Positions 16,971 through 30,621 of a stretch of 64,000 nt of DNA are shown piece after piece. The notes beneath the pieces are model-generated. The model saw only the letters and a list, made by a program, of their open reading frames with translations, had not been told where the DNA came from and searched no databases. Position 1 is the first letter of the stretch, and each line of letters starts with the position of its first letter. The translations under genes and the position numbers were made by a program. The DNA comes from Streptomyces ruber (GTDB lineage: Bacteria > Actinomycetota > Actinomycetes > Streptomycetales > Streptomycetaceae): the NCBI RefSeq assembly GCF_014648075.1, contig NZ_BMQK01000026.1, forward strand, positions 1 through 64,000. The letters are read 5' to 3'.

Positions 16971-17375
16971 GTGACGAGCGACGGTCTGCGCGCCGATCCG
17001 GAGGTCCTCAAGACCGAGGGCTACAACATGTTCACGGTGGGCCAGGACTTCAGCAAGGCGGTACAGGCCCTGCAGACGGGTCTGAGCGCGCTGGAGGGCG
17101 GCAACGGCGCCACACCGCCGTGGGGCGACGACGACATCGGCGAGAAGTTCGGCACCGTCTACACCGGTCTGCGGGACGGCATGTACGAGTCGATGGGCAG
17201 CCTGGCGGAACGCCTCGCGGGCATGGGCCTGGCCTTCACCGAGATGGGCGTGCGCCACGAGCGGAACGAGGGCGACGAGGACGCCGCCTGGACGGCTCTG
17301 ACCTCCGAGTACGACGGCCAGGTCGAGGTGCCGGCGGGGGTGCAGGTGTCGTTGCGGCCCCGGCAGGAGTGGTGA
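16971..17375 (+). CDS. WXG100-like helical protein, putative ESX partner
   Basis: The 134-residue product is mostly helical. It begins with ADPEVLKTEGYNMFTVGQDF and has a central PPWGDDDIGEKF turn, which matches the WXG-type helical hairpin proteins encoded beside ESX toxins. It lacks the YxxxD/E tail typical of a leading Esx substrate. The GTG start at 16971 follows GGGGGGCAG closely. It precedes the giant toxin gene by 211 nt and probably is its secretion partner or chaperone, which is inferred from position. Confidence 0.75.
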   Translation: MTSDGLRADPEVLKTEGYNMFTVGQDFSKAVQALQTGLSALEGGNGATPPWGDDDIGEKFGTVYTGLRDGMYESMGSLAERLAGMGLAFTEMGVRHERNEGDEDAAWTALTSEYDGQVEVPAGVQVSLRPRQEW

Positions 17376-17403
17376 GCCGGGGCTCAACGACCCCGGGCTG
17401 CAA

Positions 17404-17453
17404 CAGGTCTGTGACAGCCACAGGTCTGTGACAGCCACAGGTCTGTGACAGGA
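17404..17453 (+). repeat. 17-bp tandem repeat upstream of the toxin gene
   Basis: The unit CAGGTCTGTGACAGCCA occurs at 17404-17420 and 17421-17437, and a third partial copy runs to about 17453. Each repeat contains a TGTG-N5-CACA hyphenated dyad. The array lies between the WXG-like gene and the toxin gene, about 135 nt upstream of the toxin start. Confidence 0.85.
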
Positions 17454-17586
17454 ACTGCCTGAAGTCGCTCGGGGTGAGTCCGTAAGCTGTGCCGACGGTT
17501 GTGCGTCTGTGTGATCTCCCGTGCTGACGAGGCCGGTTGAGTCAGGTGTGCGGCCGGGTCGTTCTGTACGGGGGTGCTGTACTGCT

Positions 17587-23068
<5,482 letters not shown>

Positions 23069-23091
<23 letters not shown>

Positions 23092-23926
23092 CACACGCTC
23101 GACCAGTCATGCAGACCTTCAGCTCGAGCTCCTGGACGGCGATTTCTGGCAGTACATCGGCTTCATGGAGAAAACCCCCGAGTGGTTCACGAATGCCTTG
23201 GCCACGGCGGTCTCGATCCTCGACGTGCGCTGTGATGTCGATCCACAGGCCGACAAGGTCGAGACCTGGGAGGCCTGCGTCACCGCCATGCAGGTGGGCT
23301 CGGCCCTGTTCGAATCGGCGCAGGCCGACACCACCACGATCGAATGCCGCATCGCCCACAAGATGTGCACCATCCGGGCCGGCGCCCTGCCCCGCGCGCA
23401 CGCGGGCAATTGGCTCACTGCCTTCTGGCTGGCCTGCATCTGCCGTGAGAAGAAGCGGATGACCAGGTTGTGCCAGTTCCCTGTCGCACGGATGCGGGAG
23501 GCCGAAGGGGACCTGGATGCCTACATCTACGACTGGGTGGAAGCGCTGCAGGCGTACTGGCTCGAGCGCCCGGAATTCGGCGACAAGCTGGTGGCCGCGG
23601 TGGAGGGAACCGATCCCGAGGTCCTGCGACACGCATCGCGCGACAGCGTCCTGCAGATCATGTATCCGCCCATGAACCTCCTGACCCAGTTGGCCCGCGG
23701 CGACCAGGAGAAGTTCAACGCCGAACTGGCCAAGGCTCTGGAGTGGCACAAGGAGTACTGGACCGGCAACGAGGACCGCGCCCTGGACCCGGAGGGCGCC
23801 ATCGCCCTGGGCCCACTGGCCGTGTCCTGCCTCGCGGTGGAGGCTGGATTCACCCTCACTGTCGAGTCCGAATACCTCCCCAAGTCCCTGCTCGACGGCG
23901 GCTGGGTCAACGAGTTCCCCACCTGA
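23069..23926 (+). CDS. Immunity 49 family protein (Imm49)
   Basis: The 285-residue, mostly alpha-helical cytoplasmic protein resembles the Imm49 family of polymorphic-toxin immunity proteins. Conserved-looking stretches are CRIAHKMCTIRAGALPRAH, NWLTAFWLACICR and PMNLLTQLARGDQEKFN. The ATG at 23069 lies inside the last 23 nt of the toxin gene, in another frame, 12 nt after AGGAG. Expression is therefore coupled to the toxin. It most likely neutralises the C-terminal nuclease domain, which is inferred from adjacency. Confidence 0.82.
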
Positions 23927-24225
23927 CCGCCCGCACACCGCCCCTCGGTACGCCTGAGCACCAGGCCGACGCACGTGCCCGGTCAACAGCGGTTCGGCGA
24001 GGAGACGGCGCACACGTGCCAAGGCTCCCGCAGCGCAGCTGCTGTGTCGGAGTCGGGGCTCTCGGGCAGTGGATCATGTTCCACACTGACGCGTGCACCA
24101 GCACCAGCTGTGCAGCGGCCGCGGTGCGACGAGTACGGGGCACCTGGCCAGGCACCTGACAGGCCATGCACCCGGAACGGGACCTCCCACCGGTGCGGCA
24201 AGTGAACAGTAAGGAGACCAACGGC

Positions 24226-24561
24226 ATGACCTCGGACACCCCGGTTCCCCCGACCACTCCGGAGGAAGCCCTGGCCATCGTCCGCAGCCGCTACGCCCAG
24301 CCCACACTGCCCGACGGGACCGCGGCCCCCCTGCACGTCCACGAGTTCGACCTCGGCTACCTGGTGTACGCGACCTTCCCGCCCACCACCGACGCCGCGG
24401 GCCGGCCGCAGCCGGCACCGCCGGGCGGCAGCAAGATCGTGGTCGCCAAGGACACCGGTGAGACCGTCACCGTTCCCAACTACCCGACCGAGGCCGCCGT
24501 CGACCTGTATCGCCAACAGCGCCGGCAGCGGGAGGCGCGAGGGCAGGATCCGCGGCAGTGA
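24226..24561 (+). CDS. YrhB-like small protein, candidate second immunity protein
   Basis: The 111-residue product looks like a YrhB/Imm35-type fold: an N-terminal helix (PEEALAIVRSRY), strands around HVHEFDLGYLVYATF, a GGSKIVVAKDTGETVTVPNY segment and a final helix. Such proteins occur in toxin-immunity neighbourhoods. The ATG follows AAGGAG by 9 nt. It lies 300 nt downstream of the Imm49 gene. It could protect against the papain-like domain of the toxin, but that is only inference. The 299-nt gap before it shows no other gene. Confidence 0.6.
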   Translation: MTSDTPVPPTTPEEALAIVRSRYAQPTLPDGTAAPLHVHEFDLGYLVYATFPPTTDAAGRPQPAPPGGSKIVVAKDTGETVTVPNYPTEAAVDLYRQQRRQREARGQDPRQ

Positions 24562-24635
24562 CCCGACTGTCGCGGAGCGGCCGGCGCATCGTCGTGGCCC
24601 GTTCCGGGGCCTCGGACCGCCCCACGATCGGCGCC

Positions 24636-24641
24636 TAAGAT
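24636..24641 (+). promoter_or_regulatory. Possible -10 box for the STAND-like NTPase gene
   Basis: TAAGAT lies 71 nt upstream of the ATG at 24712 in an otherwise GC-rich spacer. The -35 region is not clear. Confidence 0.3.
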
Positions 24642-24711
24642 CGGCGTCGTACGCGAACGTGTCCGCGACGACGACGGCGACGACGGAGGACGGGGAGGGC
24701 GGCGGGTACCC

Positions 24712-26841
24712 ATGACCGGCTCGAGCGAGGACTACGCACCGCACCCGCACATCGGCGGCCGGGCCGCCGCGCTGCGCGCGCTCGCGGCGTGGCGCGGAGC
24801 CGCCCCCGGCGCGCCGCGCGTGGTCGTGCTCACCGGCAGCCCCGGAAGCGGGCGGTCACGACTGATCACCGGTTTCCTGATGTTGTGCGAACCGGAGTAC
24901 CGCAAGCAGCTGCCGCTGGACGAGATGGATCCGTCGACGGTGCCGCCGGACCTGCCCGCCCCGGCAGTGCCGGCCGCCGAAGGGCTGACCGCGGCCCAAG
25001 TACTGTGGCTGCTCGCCGATCACTTCCAGCTCGACGCCGCCCGTACCGAGGACGTGTACGTCGAACTGGCCGCGCTCGACCGGCCGGTGACCGTCGTCGT
25101 GCCGGACGTCGACCGGGCCGGTCCGGTACGGGCCGCGGGCGAGCCCGAACGGCTCGTGCGAGAGGTGCTCACGCCTCTCGCCGCCGTGGAGAACGTCCGG
25201 CTCCTGGCCGAGTCGTCCCGTCCGCTGGCCGCCGAGCTGGCCTACGTCCTGCCACCCGGCACCGTACAGATCATCGATCTCGACGAGCCGGAGTGGGCCG
25301 ACTCCGAGGGGCTCGTCCTGCACGCCCAGGCGGCACTGAACCCCGGTACCGGGACCGAGGTGCCCGAGCTGCCGTTCACCGTCGATCCCGCGGCGCGCCT
25401 CGCCCTGGGTGCGGCCATCGGCCGCCGGGCGGCAACCAGTCCGCTGGTCGTCGAGCTCGCCGTCAACTGCATCCTCATGGCTCCCGAGGGTTTCGACCCG
25501 GCCGACGAAAGCCGGCTGCCCACCACTGTCGGTGGGGCCCTCGACCTGCACGCCCGACGCCTCGGCGCGGACCCGGAGACGCTACGGCTCATGCTGGCAC
25601 CGCTCGCCCTCGCCGAGGCCGGCGGCATCCCCGCCCAGTTGTGGGCACGGTTGGCGAGCGCGGTCGCCGGCCGGGACATGAGCCGGGCCATCGCGGACGG
25701 GATGCTGCTGGCCGGACCCTTCGTGCAGTTCGAGGGAGAGGAGAAGGAACAGGAGAAGGAACAGGGCGGCACGCACACGAGAGGGGACACGGGAAGGGGC
25801 ACGGGAGGGGATGCGGGGCCGGACGCGGGGCGGCAGTACCCGGAGCGCGGGGGCAGCATGCGTACGCTGCTCCGGCTCCTGCATCCGGCCGTCGGCGACG
25901 AGATCCGCGCCGGCCTGCCGAACGTCCGCGCCGCCCAGGCCCAGATCGCGATGACGCTGCTGGAGGCCGTGCCGGACCAGGACTGGAGCAAGGCCGACCC
26001 CTACGTCCGCGACCACATCGCCGGCCACACCCTGGAAGCGGGACTGCTGCCCCAACTCCTCACCGACCCGGGGCTGTTCGTGCACGCCGATCCCGTACCG
26101 CTGCGCGCCGCCGTCGAGGCCGTCCCGGCCGAGACACTGGGCGCGCCGGCCCGTACGTACCTCCGCACGGCACCCCTGCTGACCCGTACCCAGGCACCCG
26201 CCGTGCTCCGCGCCGCCCTGCTGGAGACCGCCTTCGTCGAGGACGGCCTGCCCGAGTACGCCGACGCCATCCACCAGCGGCTCGGCCTCGACCTTCCCTG
26301 GCAGACCCTGTGGAGCCTGCCCGTCCCCGGCGTCACCGCGGTGACGGTCGGCAGCCTGCCCCGCCCCGAGGGACCGGCCGCTCCCGTCGCCGTCCTCGTC
26401 GTCCCCGCGGCCACTCCTGGAGCGGTCCCGCTCGGCGACCCGGGTGACGAGGGCGGCCCGGCAGTGCTCGTCCACGGCCTCGTACGACCGGATGCCCTCG
26501 GAGCCGGTGTCACCGACGCCGGTGCCGGTATCCCCGCTGGTACCGGTACTGGTACCGGTACCAGCGGGGATACCGGCACCGGCGAGGGCACGGGCATCGA
26601 CCCTCGGCAGATCCTGCGCCCGTCCGAGGACGAGCGGGCCGCCGCCCCTCTGGTGCTCAGCCGCGGCGGCCACCATCTGCGCGTCTGGGACCGGGCGAGC
26701 GAGGAGGTCGTCGCCGCGCTCGTCTCCGACGCGCCCTTCACCGCCGCCGACCTGTCCCCCGACGGCATCCTCCTCGTCGCCACCGAGCGCGGGGCCAAGG
26801 CCCTCCGCATCCACCCGGCGGCACGGGCGACAGCCCCGTAG
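24712..26841 (+). CDS. STAND-like NTPase with truncated beta-propeller tail
   Basis: The 709-residue product begins with a P-loop region, VVVLTGSPGSGRSRL, at residues 37-51. The invariant Walker A lysine is replaced by Arg48. A Walker B-like VVVPDVDR stretch and helical regions follow. The C-terminus holds one propeller-like blade (HHLRVWDRASEEVVAAL then DLSPDGILLVATERG), which suggests a WD40-type propeller reduced to a stub. Low-complexity inserts occur near residues 345-380 (EKEQEKEQGG, TGRGTGGDAG) and 600-630 (GTGTGTGTSGD). The latter is encoded by a 31-bp perfect palindrome. The function is unknown; it lies downstream of the toxin-immunity block. Confidence 0.7.
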   Translation: MTGSSEDYAPHPHIGGRAAALRALAAWRGAAPGAPRVVVLTGSPGSGRSRLITGFLMLCEPEYRKQLPLDEMDPSTVPPDLPAPAVPAAEGLTAAQVLWLLADHFQLDAARTEDVYVELAALDRPVTVVVPDVDRAGPVRAAGEPERLVREVLTPLAAVENVRLLAESSRPLAAELAYVLPPGTVQIIDLDEPEWADSEGLVLHAQAALNPGTGTEVPELPFTVDPAARLALGAAIGRRAATSPLVVELAVNCILMAPEGFDPADESRLPTTVGGALDLHARRLGADPETLRLMLAPLALAEAGGIPAQLWARLASAVAGRDMSRAIADGMLLAGPFVQFEGEEKEQEKEQGGTHTRGDTGRGTGGDAGPDAGRQYPERGGSMRTLLRLLHPAVGDEIRAGLPNVRAAQAQIAMTLLEAVPDQDWSKADPYVRDHIAGHTLEAGLLPQLLTDPGLFVHADPVPLRAAVEAVPAETLGAPARTYLRTAPLLTRTQAPAVLRAALLETAFVEDGLPEYADAIHQRLGLDLPWQTLWSLPVPGVTAVTVGSLPRPEGPAAPVAVLVVPAATPGAVPLGDPGDEGGPAVLVHGLVRPDALGAGVTDAGAGIPAGTGTGTGTSGDTGTGEGTGIDPRQILRPSEDERAAAPLVLSRGGHHLRVWDRASEEVVAALVSDAPFTAADLSPDGILLVATERGAKALRIHPAARATAP
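26518..26583 (+). repeat. 31-bp perfect inverted repeat inside the NTPase gene
   Basis: Positions 26518-26548 are the exact reverse complement of 26553-26583, with a 4-nt CTGG loop. It encodes the low-complexity GAGIPAGTGTGTGTSGDTG stretch. As RNA or single-stranded DNA it would form an extremely stable hairpin in the coding region. Confidence 0.95.
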
Positions 26842-27118
26842 ACGACCCGCCGCGTTCGCCCGCTCCCTGGCCCTGCTCGCCGTCGCGCGACAGCGGATGC
26901 GGGGCGCGGACCCGATCACTGTCGGTCGGTCGACCGTGAAGTCGCGGAGCTGCGGGAGCGGTTGGCCGCCGTAGACGCATCGGCACCGGAACGCGGACAC
27001 ATGGTGGCCGCCGATCGTCGAGCAGATGCGGGACGGGCTGTTCCGGCACCCTCACTGATAACTTGCTGCCATCGCCTAGTCACGCTCCACATGCTCCGCA
27101 CGCTCCACGGGGGAAGCC
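26842..27118 (+). other. Spacer that may be a decayed coding tail
   Basis: No gene is assigned in these 277 nt. One plus-strand frame near 26920-27060 reads as a charged helix (REVAELRERLAAVDASAPER) followed by a stop, with no start. It could be a remnant of the lost C-terminal part of the neighbouring NTPase or of a following gene. The leader of the next gene includes CACGCTCCACATGCTCCGCA, which is repetitive. Confidence 0.35.
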
Positions 27119-27880
27119 TTGAGCCAGCCGCAGTTTCAGCCGTCACAGCCATCACCGCAGCAGCAGCCACAACCTCCTTACAACCCGTACGCCCAGCCCG
27201 CCACGCCCCAGCAACAACCGGGGTTCGGCCCGCCACCTGTCCCCGGCCAGCCCCCGATGCAGGCCGGACCGCCGCCCGTACCTGCACAAGCTCCCGTGCA
27301 CCCGGTGCACGCAACGAACGCCGCACAGCCGTATCCCGCACCTCACTCCGTACACGGACAACATCAGCCGCAACAGCTACCGCAGCCGCAGCCGCAGCCG
27401 CAGCCGCAGCCGCAGCCGACGACAAGCGGCAGTACGGTCGGCGCGATCATCCTCGGGCTGTTCGTCTCGGTGGTCGTCTCGCTGCTCTACAGCGGCCTCA
27501 ACTTCGCCACGTACAAGGACCAGTCGGAGACGGCGGCGCACGCCCTGTACGCGGGCCACGCACTGCTCAACGGAGTCGCCGTCGGCGCACTGGCCGGCCT
27601 GGTAGGCCGCCGCAGCAAGGGCGCCCGGGTCGGTGCGGCCGTCATCGCCCCACTCGGCGCCTTCTTCGGCTACACCAACTCCGTCCCCCTCGTCATCGCC
27701 GACGGCCAGACGCCCCTGTACGTCAGGTACATGCTGGAGGGCGACCCCTTCCTCCCGGCCAGGCTCTGGTGGGGCAGCTCGGCCGACAGCACCTTGGTCT
27801 CCCTGCTCGGCCTGGTGGTCGCCGCGGCCGCTGCCTGGGGCCTCGCGTACGTGGTCGGCAACAGGGGCGGCCGCGCCTGA
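27119..27880 (+). CDS. Multi-pass membrane protein with PQ-rich cytoplasmic head
   Basis: The 253-residue product has a Pro/Gln-rich N-terminal half, including the run PQPQPQPQPQPQP encoded by CAGCCG repeats near 27376-27417. About four transmembrane helices follow (TVGAIILGLFVSVVVSLLYS; a GHALLNGVAVGALAGLVG helix; a VGAAVIAPLGAFFGY helix; a LVSLLGLVVAAAAAWGLAYV helix). The start is a TTG at 27119, directly after GGGGGAAG. No enzymatic motif is visible. The PQ-rich head resembles that of other ESX-linked Streptomyces proteins in this window. Confidence 0.65.
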   Translation: MSQPQFQPSQPSPQQQPQPPYNPYAQPATPQQQPGFGPPPVPGQPPMQAGPPPVPAQAPVHPVHATNAAQPYPAPHSVHGQHQPQQLPQPQPQPQPQPQPTTSGSTVGAIILGLFVSVVVSLLYSGLNFATYKDQSETAAHALYAGHALLNGVAVGALAGLVGRRSKGARVGAAVIAPLGAFFGYTNSVPLVIADGQTPLYVRYMLEGDPFLPARLWWGSSADSTLVSLLGLVVAAAAAWGLAYVVGNRGGRA

Positions 27881-27967
27881 CACCCCTGGTGGCGGCGGGC
27901 CCTGACCCGGTGGCCGAGTGGCCGGGCGAGTACCGGCAGAACCGTACCGCGCCAGGCCCGTCCCGAG

Positions 27968-28450
27968 TCAGTAGAGCGAGAACCCGCCACTGTGCCGTCC
28001 CTGACTCCTGTTGTTGCCGGGCTGCGCGGCCTCACCGTCCGAGCGCTTCGTCCCGGCGGAGCCGGAAGAGGGAACGTCGCCCGACGGAGGACCCGACGGA
28101 GCGACCGACGGAGCACCCGCCGGTCCGCTCGTCGGCGGTGCCTCCCCCCTCCTGATCCGTTCCCGCTCCTCCTCCGACAGCGCCTCCCACTGCCCGCGCA
28201 GGTTCGCCATGCCCCCGCCCAGCGCCCGTGCCATCGCCGGGTCGTCCAGGGCATCGCGCAGCGCCAGGCGGCCGGTGAGCATCCTCTTCGCCGCGTCCTG
28301 CAGGTCCTTGCCGGCGCCGTCGCTCTCGGAGAGTCCGCGCAGGGCGGCGTTCAGGGAACGTACCTGCTCCGGTTCGAGTGCCTCGTCCAGCACGCCCCGG
28401 TCCGGCGAAGGGCCGTGCGGCGTCGATGAGTTGTCGGGCTGCCTCGTCAT
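27968..28450 (-). CDS. Hypothetical helical protein with Ser/Gly/Pro-rich tail
   Basis: The 160-residue product has a charged alpha-helical N-terminal two-thirds (LDEALEPEQVRSLNAALRGL, then KDLQDAAKRMLTGRLALRDA and a GGGMANLRGQWEALSEEERE helix). Its C-terminus is disordered (PTSGPAGAPSVAPSGPPSGD). The ATG at 28450 lies 7 nt after GAGGAG. It has no signal peptide and no recognised domain. It is convergent with the membrane protein at 27119 and divergent from the one at 28620. Confidence 0.6.
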   Translation of the reverse strand: MTRQPDNSSTPHGPSPDRGVLDEALEPEQVRSLNAALRGLSESDGAGKDLQDAAKRMLTGRLALRDALDDPAMARALGGGMANLRGQWEALSEEERERIRRGEAPPTSGPAGAPSVAPSGPPSGDVPSSGSAGTKRSDGEAAQPGNNRSQGRHSGGFSLY

Positions 28451-28619
28451 CGCGGTACTCCTCGTTTCCCCTCGCGTGTCGCCACCCGCAGTATCCCAAG
28501 CCACCGGAACCCACGCTCGTCCCGATGAGGTACACCTACCCGTCACTCCTCACCCGACAGCACAAGTGCCATGCTGACCTCACCGGCCGACCGGCCGGAG
28601 AGGGAAGGACGGCGCCGTC

Positions 28620-29288
28620 ATGGCAGGAGCGCAAGGCCCGGAGAAGAGCACGGGGAAGGGCTCGACCATCGACCGCTTCCTCTCCAAGCTCGTCGCAGGC
28701 ACCTTCGGCCGCCTCGGACGCGCGGGAGGTCTGGCCTTCCTCGCCGCGGGTCTCGTCCTGAGCGGCTTCGGCGCGTACGAGGGAACGTACGCGGCGGGCT
28801 GGGCGGGCACGCGCGGCACCCTCACGGTGGAGGAATGCACGGTCAGCTACCCGAACAACGCCTCGCGCAGCAGCCGCAAGAACCGCCGTCCCATCCGCTG
28901 CGAGGGCACCTTCGTCTCCGAGGACGGAAGGAGGAGGGACACCAGCGCCGCAGTCCAGATGAGGCAACGGTACGAGCAGGGCGCCGAACTCCCGGTCACG
29001 CAGACGGACCCGCCGACCTCGGCCGACGCCACGGACGCCGACTACACCGCCACCGGCATGGACCGCGCCCTGCGCTGGTTCGCCGCCTTCTTCGGCGGCT
29101 GGGTCCTCACAGGCCTCGGCGTCTTCTGCCTCGCCACCGGATACGCGCCGTTCGGCCGGAGCCGCGTTTCGTACGGCGCCGCGTGGGAGGCATCAGGACG
29201 GGGAGCGACTCGGCCGGCCGTGGTTGCGATGATCGGCGTGGGTCTTGCGGGGGCCTTGGTGACGTTCCTGGTCAGCTACTCCTTCTGA
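28620..29288 (+). CDS. Membrane protein with two-cysteine extracytoplasmic domain (DUF3592-like)
   Basis: The 222-residue product has one N-terminal helix (about 36-58), an exposed domain with a Cys pair (EECTVSYPN and RPIRCEGTFVSEDGRRRD), and two C-terminal helices (about 150-172 and 200-220). The topology and the G-x-C-x-C-x-G-x-F pattern recall DUF3592-type proteins. The ATG at 28620 is preceded by GAGAGGGAAGGA. It ends 22 nt from a convergent gene of similar topology. Confidence 0.65.
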   Translation: MAGAQGPEKSTGKGSTIDRFLSKLVAGTFGRLGRAGGLAFLAAGLVLSGFGAYEGTYAAGWAGTRGTLTVEECTVSYPNNASRSSRKNRRPIRCEGTFVSEDGRRRDTSAAVQMRQRYEQGAELPVTQTDPPTSADATDADYTATGMDRALRWFAAFFGGWVLTGLGVFCLATGYAPFGRSRVSYGAAWEASGRGATRPAVVAMIGVGLAGALVTFLVSYSF

Positions 29289-29310
29289 CGGGCGGACGCC
29301 GTACGGGTGT

Positions 29311-29856
29311 TCAACGAATCAGGTCGATCAGCCACATCAGCAGGGCGACCGCACCATCAAGGAGAACGACTCCCACACCGACCATGGCTGTCAGCAGCGA
29401 ATAATCCGCGATCACCTCTCGCGACGACCGGCCGGCCCCTCTCCGTGTGACACCTCTGGGAGCGACCGCGCTGGATACACAGAGCATGAGGACACCGAAG
29501 CTGAGGCCGACTTTCCAGAGTTCGCCCAGCACCGGCCATAGCCCCGTAGGCCGATAGGTATCGGAGTCGAGTCCTCGACGCATTTCGACGGTCGCGCCAT
29601 CCTTATAGTTGCTGCCGTCCTTCAGATGAACATGTACTGCGTCGCGCTGATCATCGTGCGGGGTGAAAACGCCATCACATTCGTAGTCAGAATTGTTACG
29701 ACCTGGGTTCGTGTCGTAACAATGACTCACCCTGTACTGTCCCGGATCTCCGTAGAGCCCTGCGGACAGCGCACTGTTCCCCGCGGAGTCGATGAGGTAG
29801 ACCACGGAGAAGAGCGAAACGATCGCCCCGGCTATCCAAGTTGCGACTCGTGACAC
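29311..29856 (-). CDS. Membrane protein with two-cysteine extracytoplasmic domain, paralogue-like
   Basis: The 181-residue product mirrors the convergent neighbour. It has an N-terminal helix (about 5-25), an exposed domain with two cysteines (VSHCYDTNPG and DYECDGVFTPHDD) and two C-terminal helices (about 115-135 and 158-178). The GTG start at 29856 has only a weak GAAAG ribosome binding site. Codon use is more AT-rich than in the core genes, suggesting later arrival or relaxed selection. The function is unknown. Confidence 0.6.
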   Translation of the reverse strand: MSRVATWIAGAIVSLFSVVYLIDSAGNSALSAGLYGDPGQYRVSHCYDTNPGRNNSDYECDGVFTPHDDQRDAVHVHLKDGSNYKDGATVEMRRGLDSDTYRPTGLWPVLGELWKVGLSFGVLMLCVSSAVAPRGVTRRGAGRSSREVIADYSLLTAMVGVGVVLLDGAVALLMWLIDLIR

Positions 29857-29973
29857 ATCTTTCTTTCATCTGGCGTCGAGGTCAGTATCGCGCTAACTGT
29901 CGCCGAGACTGTTCGACGCTTTGCAGTCTCGGCGACTGGCCTTCACCCGCACACACCATGTCGTGATGTGCAT

Positions 29974-30621
29974 TTAATTGATGTAAGTGACCCTCGGTTC
30001 CTTCTCCACCAACTGGGTAAGACCTGCTTGCTGCGCCCGGGCGATACGCGCGGGATCGGCCTGCTCACGCTCATCGGCGTACTTCTGCCAATCCGACGGC
30101 TGCATGAAGAGCATGTCGTTGGTGCCGGGGACGATCATGACCCCTCCGAAGGCGAGATCGCCGGCGATCCAGGCACCACCGTCCTCGGCACCCTTGGGCC
30201 AACGACGAACCGTCGACGCGTTAATCGCGCGCATCAACGGTGCACCGTGCTGACCGCGAGTGGACACCCTGACGGTGAAAACCGTGCCGAGGAGCAGCCA
30301 CTGCTCGCTCTTCTTGTCCACCCGCGTGCGGTACTCAAGGGGGTAGGTGCGCAGCACCCTTTCGCACACGGTGAGACGTCGACCGTGCCAGGTACGAAGG
30401 AGCAGGAACAGCAGGACGAAGACACCGACGGGAATGGGCAGCACCAAGAAGAATGAATCTGGCGCACCCGCCACGTTCAACACGTACGACAGCGCGATCA
30501 GACCCACCCCCAAAGCCAGACGCCCCGCGAAATGTCTCGCCCATCTGATTCTGTTGTGCCGCATTACCTGCTGAACATCGGGTGCCGGCGTAGAGCTCGT
30601 CATAGGTTTCCCCGTCCTCAT
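29974..30621 (-). CDS. Two-helix membrane protein with cytoplasmic domain, unknown
   Basis: The 215-residue product has two transmembrane helices (about 33-53 and 57-77; FFLVLPIPVGVFVLLFLLL), then a soluble domain with WLLLGTVFTVRVSTRG and GGVMIVPGTNDMLFMQPSDW. The ATG at 30621 overlaps the stop of the preceding gene as ATGA, which supports this start over the internal ATG at 30603. It is the last gene of the minus-strand block that begins near 32.97 kb. Confidence 0.6.
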   Translation of the reverse strand: MRTGKPMTSSTPAPDVQQVMRHNRIRWARHFAGRLALGVGLIALSYVLNVAGAPDSFFLVLPIPVGVFVLLFLLLRTWHGRRLTVCERVLRTYPLEYRTRVDKKSEQWLLLGTVFTVRVSTRGQHGAPLMRAINASTVRRWPKGAEDGGAWIAGDLAFGGVMIVPGTNDMLFMQPSDWQKYADEREQADPARIARAQQAGLTQLVEKEPRVTYIN

